The translations under genes and the position numbers were made by a program. Shown in pieces: positions 58,181 to 64,000 of a stretch of 64,000 nucleotides of DNA. Within the stretch, counting starts at the first letter, position 1. Every line of letters starts with the position of its first letter. This stretch comes from Promineifilum sp. (GTDB lineage Bacteria > Chloroflexota > Anaerolineae > Promineifilales > Promineifilaceae). The notes beneath the pieces are model-generated. The model did not search any database and was not told the DNA's origin. It was given only the letters and a program-made list of their open reading frames with translations. The stretch lies in assembly GCA_020634335.1 (NCBI GenBank), contig JACKBY010000014.1, positions 1-64,000 on the forward strand, in the 5' to 3' direction.

Positions 58181-58319
58181 CGAGAAGAGATTAAACACGG
58201 ATAGGACACGGATTGGACGGATGAAACGAACCGCACACGAATCAGCAAGGTTTCCTCTAATACGACATCCCGCGCCGTCCGTTATATCTGTGTCCTGTCC
58301 GTGCCAATTACTTCTCTCA
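58181..58319. repeat. Long imperfect inverted spacer repeat
   Basis: GAGAAGAGATTAAACACGGA...GGACACGGATTGGACGG pairs with CCGTCCG...GTGTCCTGTCCGTGCC...CTTCTCTC. The unit differs from the other arrays, but position and arm length are the same. The right edge contains the stop of the gene at 58317. Confidence 0.65.
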
Positions 58320-59177
58320 TTTCACATTCCGCGCGATGCGCTTGAGCGCCCACACACTTTTCTCCACCGCCCAATGCTCCTGATTCTCATAGTCCGGGTG
58401 CAGCGAGTCGGTCTCCACGGCCAGGAATCCCTGATAGTCGGCGTCCTGGAGAATCTGGGCCAGCTTCTGGTTGTCCACCAGCCCCTCGCCCACGGGCGTG
58501 CTGCTGAAGAAGTACCATTCGCCGGCATTGACGCCGCGCGCCGGTTTGAGGTCCTTGATATGGGTGGCATAGACGCGGTCGGCCAGCTTGCGCGCCCCCT
58601 CGACCGGATCGTCGAGCAGTCGCAAGAAGTTGCCCGTGTCCAGATTGAGGCCCATCCAGGGCGAATCGACGCGCTCCAGCAACTCCAGCCATTCGCTGCT
58701 GGTATAGTCGATGTGGTTTTCGGCCGCCAGCCGGACGCCATAGGACTCGGCCACCCGCGCCCCTTCCTTCAGCCAGGGCACGAGCTTCTCCATTTGCGGC
58801 GCGTGCGGCTCCAGCCGGAACGAGAAACTACTGGCGCAGATGCGCATCACCGGCGCGCCGATGGCCGCCGCGTACTCGATGCTCTTGAGCATGTCGTGGA
58901 AGGCATCCTCGTTGCGCCCGGCCTCCAGCCCGTCGGGGTGCCCCCAGGCGTAGACACGGTCAAAGCCGTATTCGTCCAGCCGCGCCTTGAGCTCAGCGTA
59001 GAATGACCCGTCGTGGGACGGAAAGAAGCACGACTCCAGCGACACCCCATCAACGTCCAGTTCCTTGGCAAAGTCGAGGAAGTCGAAGACGGTCATGGTG
59101 AACGGCGGCGGGGTCTGGTGTCCATACACCTCGCCGAAGAAGCGGTGGAAGCAATAGCTGTCGATGCCGACTTTCAT
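58317..59177 (-). CDS. Sugar phosphate isomerase/epimerase, fourth AP-endonuclease-2-fold protein
   Basis: A 286-residue TIM barrel. MKVGIDSYCFHRFFGE start; Glu in VSLESCFFPSH (about 45-55); Glu-Asn-His in RLAAENHIDYTSSE (about 149-162); Asp in MGLNLDTGNFLRLLDDP (about 176-192); His in VYATHIKDLKP (about 205-215); Glu in FLAVETDSLHPDYEN (about 251-265). The pattern is close to the hydroxypyruvate isomerase/IolE-like group and unlike the 3-epimerase. AAGGAG stands 8 bases before the ATG. It follows the GntR regulator by 61 bases, so the two are likely co-transcribed. Confidence 0.85.
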   Translation of the reverse strand: MKVGIDSYCFHRFFGEVYGHQTPPPFTMTVFDFLDFAKELDVDGVSLESCFFPSHDGSFYAELKARLDEYGFDRVYAWGHPDGLEAGRNEDAFHDMLKSIEYAAAIGAPVMRICASSFSFRLEPHAPQMEKLVPWLKEGARVAESYGVRLAAENHIDYTSSEWLELLERVDSPWMGLNLDTGNFLRLLDDPVEGARKLADRVYATHIKDLKPARGVNAGEWYFFSSTPVGEGLVDNQKLAQILQDADYQGFLAVETDSLHPDYENQEHWAVEKSVWALKRIARNVK

Positions 59178-59200
59178 AATCAACTCTCCTTGATAAAAAG

Positions 59201-59273
59201 TGTCGAATGACGAACGACGAACGACGAGTAAACCGCCTCTACGCTCGCAACTCGTAATTCGGCGTTCGCAACT
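59201..59273. repeat. Inverted heptamer array, GACGAAC/ATTCGTC-like
   Basis: TCGAATGACGAACGACGAACG and CGCAACTCGTAATTCGGCG arms. The right arm encodes the end of the GntR protein (NYELRA) and its TAG stop. Confidence 0.85.
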
Positions 59274-60012
59274 TGATGAGTTCCACCTCAAATCGCGACC
59301 GGTCGCCGCGGTGAAACGCGTGGTAATACTCGATGGGCGAACCGTCAGCCAAATAGCTGATGCTGTCGAGGTGAATGAGCGGCGCGCCTTTCTTGACCCC
59401 CAGCAGCCCGGCCTCATATTCGCCCGCGGACACGGCCTCCAGCACGCGCCGGCCGCGGTCGATGACCAACCCGTAATCCGTCTCCAGGCATTCATAGAGC
59501 GAGCGCCGGGTGAAGTCGACTGCTTCCAGACCGGGGCAGCGCGCCGCCGGCAGATAGGTGGCGACGAGCACCAGCGGCTCGCCGTCGACGAAGCGCAGGC
59601 GGTCGATGTGGACGACCGGCGTGCCCTGTTTCAGCTTCAGAAAACCGCCGATGGCGCGCGAGGCGGGAATGATCTCCTGAGTCAATACGTGCGAAACCGG
59701 CGGCCGTCCTTTCGCGGCCATGTCGGCGTAGAAGCCCGTTAACTCCTGGAACAGCCCCTCGTGGAACTTCGGCTCGGCGACGAACGTCCCCCGCCCCTTC
59801 TCGCGGACGATCAACCCCTGTAGCTCCAGATCGCGCAAGGCCTGGCGAATGACGGTGCGGCTGACATCGAACAGGCGACAGAGTTCCGGCTCGCCGGGCA
59901 GCTGCTCGCCCGGCCGCCCGCCACCGCTCTCGATGGCGTCGCGCAGGGCGTCTTTCACCTGCACGTAGAGCGGAATGTAACTGCGGCGGTCGATGCTGGG
60001 GTTGAGGTCCAT
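59239..60012 (-). CDS. GntR-family repressor with UTRA domain (HutC subfamily)
   Basis: A 257-residue transcription factor. The winged helix runs about 12-78 (IPLYVQVKDALRDAI, LPGEPELCRLFDVSRTVIRQAL, VREKGRGTFV), and a UTRA ligand domain about 98-250 (VVHIDRLRFVDGEPLVLVATYLP, GLVIDRGRRVLEAVSAGEYEAGLLG). HutC-type repressors bind sugars or acids, often phosphorylated, and repress the operon in which they lie. It is the first gene of the island in transcription order. The C-terminal six residues derive from the repeat. A promoter and a 14-bp palindrome lie upstream. Confidence 0.92.
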   Translation of the reverse strand: MDLNPSIDRRSYIPLYVQVKDALRDAIESGGGRPGEQLPGEPELCRLFDVSRTVIRQALRDLELQGLIVREKGRGTFVAEPKFHEGLFQELTGFYADMAAKGRPPVSHVLTQEIIPASRAIGGFLKLKQGTPVVHIDRLRFVDGEPLVLVATYLPAARCPGLEAVDFTRRSLYECLETDYGLVIDRGRRVLEAVSAGEYEAGLLGVKKGAPLIHLDSISYLADGSPIEYYHAFHRGDRSRFEVELIKLRTPNYELRA

Positions 60013-60076
60013 CGCCCTTCCATGACCCGACGGTTTCGGAAAACTTGTCAGGTCTGAATTCTTGTAAGGCTGTCAT

Positions 60077-60121
60077 CCTGTCATTACAGGCAAGCGTAGC
60101 AAAGATGGCCGGGCCTGTCAA
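60077..60121 (-). promoter_or_regulatory. Promoter and operator-like palindrome of the GntR gene
   Basis: Minus strand: TTGACA (60121-60116), 17 bases, TACGCT (60098-60093). The palindrome CCTGT-N4-ACAGG (60077-60090) lies over the start site, with a further CTGTCAT half-site beside it. A repressor there would block initiation. Confidence 0.6.
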
Positions 60122-60163
60122 GAAAGTCGCATCATCCCCAAGGGGCTTTTTGATTATCCAGGC

Positions 60164-60234
60164 GTAGCGCCGGATTCTTATCCGGTGGCCTAGAGCAAGC
60201 TGGGCTGCGGAGCCGGTTAAGAAGCCCGCGTTAC
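60164..60234. repeat. 71-bp palindromic dispersed element, copy 4
   Basis: The same element as at 58085 in the opposite orientation. The rest of 60122-60368, between the GntR promoter and the P-type ATPase stop, shows no gene. Confidence 0.9.
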
Positions 60235-60368
60235 GAAACGTGATCGATTACTGATAAACCCTGCATTACCCCTAGGGAAATCAAACGTCTGGATGCAGGG
60301 TGACACGGTGGCCGGCTATGAACACGTTTAGCATCCCGGCCTATCGATGTGGCCGATCATCTCCTGCG

Positions 60369-62771
60369 TCAGGCCGCCCCCCGGTAGCGCAGCAGCCGCA
60401 GCGCGTTCACCACGACCAGGATCGTGCTGCCCTCGTGGAGGATCACTGCCCCGCTCAACTGGATGACGTTCAGCACCGAGGTCAGGACGAGCAAGGCGAT
60501 AACCCCCAGCGAGATAGCCAGATTCTGGCGAATGACGGCCCGGCCGGCGCGGCTCAGGCCGACGGCAAACGGCAGGCGGCTCAGGTCGTCGGCCATCAGG
60601 GCCACGTCGGCCGTCTCCAGGGCCACGGCCGTGCCCGCGCCGCCCATGGCAATGCCCACCGTGGCCGCCGCCAACGCCGGGGCATCGTTGACACCGTCGC
60701 CGATCATCGCCACGTCGCCAAATTCCGCCTGCAACGCCTGGACGGCGTCCAGCTTCTGTTCCGGCAGCAACCCGGCACGCACGTCGGTGACGCCCACCTC
60801 GCCGGCAATGGCCTGGGCGACCCCGAGATTGTCACCAGTCAGCATCACCAGCCGGGCGATGCCCAACCGGCCCAGAGCCTGTAACGTCTCACCAATGCCG
60901 GGTCGGGCTACATCGGCCAGGGCCAACATGCCTAACATCACTCCGTCGCGGCCAACGGTCATCGTCGTGCGCCCCTTCGCTTCCAGTCGCTGTACGGCGG
61001 CGATGACATCGGGATCGGGACGCACGCCTGACGCTTCGTCGAACATGCGCAGCGAGCCAATACGGACGCGCCGCCCGGCGACTGAACTGATGACCCCCCG
61101 GCCAGGCACGTTTTCCAGGCTACCGGTGGCGGGCAGCGGCCGGCCACCGGCGCGCGCGGCCTCGACCACGGCCGCGGCCAGCGGGTGGTTCGATTGCTGC
61201 TCAACGGCGGCGGTCGTGTCCAGCAGCTCCTCAGCCGTTGTCCCCACGGCGGGCACAATGTCGGTCACGACAAATCGACCCTCGGTCAACGTGCCCGTTT
61301 TGTCGAAGGCCATCACCTGTAGACCGCCCAGATTCTCCAGATGGATGCCGCCCTTGATCAAGACACCATTGCGCGCCGCCTGAGCGATGCCCGCCAGCAC
61401 AGCCGCTGGTGTGCCTAGCGCCAATGCGCAGGGCGAGGCGGCCACCAGCAGTAACATGCCGCGATAGAAACTCTCCGGCAACGACAGCCAGCCGGCCAGC
61501 GGCGGCACGACAACGACCAGCGCCACGAAAATCAGCACCGCCGGCACAAAGCGGGCCGTGAAGCGCTGGGTGAATTCCTGGGTGGGGCTTTGCTGCTCCT
61601 GGGCCTCCACGACCATTTGCATGACTCTCGCCAGCGTGTTGTCCTGGGCCAGGCGACTCACGCCGATGTCCAGGGAATTCTCACGATTGATGGTGCCCGC
61701 GTACACCACATCCCCCTCCCCCTTGCTCACCGGTACGCTCTCACCGGTGATGGCGCTCTGATCGATGGCGCTGCGACCGCGGGTGATCGCGCCATCCACC
61801 GGCACGCGGTCGCCGGGCCGCACCACAACCACGTCCCCGATCTGCAGCGATTCCACCGGCTGCTCGATGAGTTGGTCGCCGCGCTTCACCAGGGCGACAC
61901 GCGGCATGAGCTCGCCCAAGGCGTTGACGGCCCGATGGGCGCGACCCAGCGCGTAATGCTCGCCGGCGTGGCCCAGGCTGAACAGAAACAATAGAAACGC
62001 GCCTTCGCTCCACTCCCCCAGGACGGCCGCCCCGGCGGCGGCGGCCAGCATGAGCACGTCGGTGTCGAACTTGCCCCGCAGGAGGCCCGGAATGGCATGG
62101 GTGGCGATGTCGTAGCCGCCGGCGATGTAGGCCAGGACAAAAAAGAGGCGGGCGACCGTCTCCGGCAGGCCAAAAAAGCGCTCCCCCAGCCAGCCGATTA
62201 GCCAAAAAGTCCCCGCCAGGCCCACCAAAATGAGCGCCCAGTTCTCCTGGACGCGATGGGGCAAGAAGGCAGGGGCGCTGCCGTGGTCGTGTTCGTCTTC
62301 GGCCGTGGGTGTGGCCCGGTCCGGGGCGACCGGCCGCGCGCCGAGTTGCCTCATCAGCGCCTCGACGGCCGGGCGGCCGGTCGCCTCGCTGTCGTAGGCA
62401 ACGAAGGCCAGTCCCGCGGCGTAGTTGACTTCGGCGTGCAAGACGCCCGGCAACTGCCGAATTTCCTGGGCCATCACTTCGGCCGAGTCGGCTGAGGTTA
62501 GCCCGGCGAAGGGAATGCGCTCGTGGCGAAACCGGCGGGTAAGCTCCGCACCCGCCTCGCGGGCCATGCGCTCTACGGCCGACAGCGAGACCAGATTGGG
62601 GCGAAAGTGGATGCACAGTTGCGGCGGGTCGCCGTCGACGTGGGCACGCACAATCCCACGGCGAGCCGCAAGTATCGCTTGCAGCCGGGCCACACATTCG
62701 TCCCGCCCGTCTTCGACCTCCGGCAAGAGCACCGGGATGTCCAGCTTGAGTACCCCTTCGGTGGTGGTCAT
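60369..62771 (-). CDS. P1B-type metal-transporting ATPase with SPC motif
   Basis: An 800-residue membrane pump. Two HMA-like folds at the N-terminus (about 5-75 and 95-150) lack CxxC; a short His/Glu stretch (EDEHDHG, about 159) follows. The ATPase core has TGESVPVSKG, the membrane metal site ASPCALALGTP (SPC at about 446-448), DKTGTLTEG (Asp at about 490), the SNHPLA loop (about 540) and GDGVNDAPALA. SPC instead of CPC, together with missing CxxC, points to the P1B-4 group (cobalt, iron, zinc or nickel efflux) and away from copper. The ATG at 62771 has no Shine-Dalgarno and may be leaderless. It diverges from a multicopper oxidase gene. Confidence 0.92.
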   Translation of the reverse strand: MTTTEGVLKLDIPVLLPEVEDGRDECVARLQAILAARRGIVRAHVDGDPPQLCIHFRPNLVSLSAVERMAREAGAELTRRFRHERIPFAGLTSADSAEVMAQEIRQLPGVLHAEVNYAAGLAFVAYDSEATGRPAVEALMRQLGARPVAPDRATPTAEDEHDHGSAPAFLPHRVQENWALILVGLAGTFWLIGWLGERFFGLPETVARLFFVLAYIAGGYDIATHAIPGLLRGKFDTDVLMLAAAAGAAVLGEWSEGAFLLFLFSLGHAGEHYALGRAHRAVNALGELMPRVALVKRGDQLIEQPVESLQIGDVVVVRPGDRVPVDGAITRGRSAIDQSAITGESVPVSKGEGDVVYAGTINRENSLDIGVSRLAQDNTLARVMQMVVEAQEQQSPTQEFTQRFTARFVPAVLIFVALVVVVPPLAGWLSLPESFYRGMLLLVAASPCALALGTPAAVLAGIAQAARNGVLIKGGIHLENLGGLQVMAFDKTGTLTEGRFVVTDIVPAVGTTAEELLDTTAAVEQQSNHPLAAAVVEAARAGGRPLPATGSLENVPGRGVISSVAGRRVRIGSLRMFDEASGVRPDPDVIAAVQRLEAKGRTTMTVGRDGVMLGMLALADVARPGIGETLQALGRLGIARLVMLTGDNLGVAQAIAGEVGVTDVRAGLLPEQKLDAVQALQAEFGDVAMIGDGVNDAPALAAATVGIAMGGAGTAVALETADVALMADDLSRLPFAVGLSRAGRAVIRQNLAISLGVIALLVLTSVLNVIQLSGAVILHEGSTILVVVNALRLLRYRGAA

Positions 62772-62885
62772 GGGTTGAAAAATACCGCAGTCGAAGCGGG
62801 CCGGCAAACGGGGGCAACCCCGCTATATCCCATTTGCGGATCGCCGAGTCACCCGCCCCCAAAACCGATTTTCCCTGCTTCTCCC

Positions 62886-62913
62886 TTGACAAACCCCTAA
62901 CGTCGCGTAAAAT
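62886..62913 (+). promoter_or_regulatory. Sigma-70-type promoter of the multicopper oxidase gene
   Basis: TTGACA (62886-62891), 16 bases, TAAAAT (62908-62913). The leader of about 70 bases is A/T-rich (TATATAAAA at 62942) and ends with AGCAGGAC before the ATG. Confidence 0.7.
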
Positions 62914-62990
62914 TTAGATGTATCAAATTTTTACTTTTGCTTATATAAAACACTTTCCACAGGTAAACCTTAGCAAGCAGGACAGCGTAC

Positions 62991-64000
62991 ATGAACGAGC
63001 AACACGGCCTAACGCGACGAGATTTTTTGCGCGCCGGCGGGTTCAGCCTGGCCGCGTTGGCGGGCGCGTTCGGCCTGCGCGGCCGGGCGCAAGCCGATCC
63101 CACCCCCACGCCCCACAGCGGGCACGACCCCGGCCCGACCCCCGATGCCAACCACGCGATGGCGCACGGCGGGTTCGGCGTCGTCGGCCAGGTCGACCAT
63201 GCCGCCAACGGCTTCGATCCCCACGAACTGCTCTACGATTTCGACTATGGCGTGGTGAGCGAGGAAAACGGCCGCACTGTGCGCACCTGGCAGATATTCG
63301 CCATCGACCGCGAATTCGAGATCGCGCCGGGCATCAAGTTTCCCGGCTGGGTCTACGGCAGCCCCACGTCGGCCGCCTCGCGCCGCGCCGGCCGTCTGGT
63401 GGGCCAATGCCCCGGCCCCACGCTGCGCTGCGTCGAGGGCGAGCGGCTGCGCATCGAGTTCGGTAACGGCGGCAGCCACCCTCACACAATCCACTTTCAC
63501 GGCATCCACGCGGCGGCGATGGACGGCGTGCCCGGCGTCGGCGCGGGCATGATCAACCCCGGCAGCCGCACCGTCTACGAGTTCGACGCCAAGCCGTTCG
63601 GCTGTCACCTCTACCATTGCCACGCCGTGCCTCTCAAGCGCCACATTCACAAGGGTCTATACGGCGCGTTCATCATCGATCCGGACCCGGCCAAATACAG
63701 CGGCGAGGAAGCGGCTCTGGCCCGCGCCCGCAACCACACTTATCCGGAGTGCCAGGCAATCAACGAGATGGTGATGGTGCTCAATGGCTTCGACACCAAT
63801 TTCGACGACGAAAACGAGATCTACGCGGCCAACACGGTGGCATTCGGCTATGGGATGGAGCGGCCGATCGACATTCGCCGCGACCAACCGCAGCGCGTCT
63901 ATCTGGTCAACATTACCGAATTCGACCCTATCAACTCATTCCACCTGCACGCCAACTTCTTCGACTATTACGACCACGGCACGACGCTGCGGCCGACGCA
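62991..64000 (+). CDS. Multicopper oxidase, Tat-exported (runs off window)
   Basis: The first 336 codons are visible. A twin-arginine signal (LTRRDFLRAGGFSLAALAGAF, about 7-27) predicts folded export. Cupredoxin motifs follow: HTIHFHGIH (about 160-168, two type-2/type-3 copper His pairs), HLYHCHAVPLKRHIHKG (about 205-221) and, late, FHLHANFF (about 313-320). The spacing is like that of multicopper oxidases of the nitrite-reductase/bilirubin-oxidase-like branch. The His-rich HSGHDPGP...HAMAHGG segment after the signal may load copper. The C-terminal copper ligands lie beyond the window. The divergent metal ATPase suggests a metal-response pair. Confidence 0.88.
   Translation, partial: MNEQHGLTRRDFLRAGGFSLAALAGAFGLRGRAQADPTPTPHSGHDPGPTPDANHAMAHGGFGVVGQVDHAANGFDPHELLYDFDYGVVSEENGRTVRTWQIFAIDREFEIAPGIKFPGWVYGSPTSAASRRAGRLVGQCPGPTLRCVEGERLRIEFGNGGSHPHTIHFHGIHAAAMDGVPGVGAGMINPGSRTVYEFDAKPFGCHLYHCHAVPLKRHIHKGLYGAFIIDPDPAKYSGEEAALARARNHTYPECQAINEMVMVLNGFDTNFDDENEIYAANTVAFGYGMERPIDIRRDQPQRVYLVNITEFDPINSFHLHANFFDYYDHGTTLRPT

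Noticed and set aside
1..64000. tRNA, rRNA, prophage or IS transposase genes
   Set aside because: Looked for TpsiC-arm-like sequences, rRNA-like stretches and transposase or integrase motifs on both strands and found none that hold up.

Overview
The window is a GC-rich bacterial chromosome segment. The best guess is a Chloroflexota member of the Anaerolineae/Caldilineae type. The reasons are Thr/Pro-rich lipoproteins with VEVTREVEVTR-type linkers, a CSLREA/choice-of-anchor secreted protein, many secreted peptidases, ribose-type ABC sugar import and a cyclase-ATPase-TPR giant. No rRNA or tRNA gene was seen, so the placement is inference from protein style only. All searches were by eye; similarity statements come from family knowledge, not from a run alignment.

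Layout. 1-1.6 kb: pyrimidine genes pyrC-pyrB behind a promoter and a leader that looks like an attenuator. 1.7-7.4 kb: small housekeeping genes (ferritin-like, DsbA-like, AIM24-like, DEAD-box helicase, membrane proteins). 7.7-20.2 kb: large surface and signalling genes (beta-helix secreted protein, class III cyclase/ATPase/TPR regulator, CBS protein, HAD phosphatase, five-repeat lipoprotein, baeRF10-type protein). 20.4-35.4 kb: secreted and envelope functions, including four peptidases of different clans (HExxH metallopeptidase, S1A trypsin, HtrA, M6), a GH73-like lipoprotein and a duplicated-domain lipoprotein.

35.5-60 kb is one long run of minus-strand genes that together look like a carbohydrate or cyclitol utilisation island: GntR/UTRA and ROK regulators, a ribose-family ABC importer with two different permeases, four AP-endonuclease-2-fold isomerases/epimerases, two Gfo/Idh/MocA dehydrogenases, an FGGY kinase, a zinc alcohol dehydrogenase, a phosphotriesterase-like lactonase, a KDPG aldolase, a shikimate-dehydrogenase-like protein, a fucose-isomerase-like protein and a DUF4380-like protein. 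Three genes at 39.8-42.1 kb (DinB-like, 2-hydroxyacid dehydrogenase, cupin phosphoglucose isomerase) are each broken by several single-base frameshifts. 60.4-64 kb: a P1B-type metal ATPase lies divergent to a Tat-exported multicopper oxidase that runs off the window.

The most striking unexplained signal is repeat DNA. Almost every gene junction in the island carries an array of imperfect 7-base units in inverted arrangement (GACGAAT/ATTCGTC, ATACGAG/CTCGTAT, CAGTGAC and others), and a separate 71-bp palindromic element recurs. These arrays supply the stop codons and C-terminal tails of several proteins. Two genes, the cyclase regulator and the FGGY kinase, carry such arrays inside the reading frame, always in an orientation free of stop codons.
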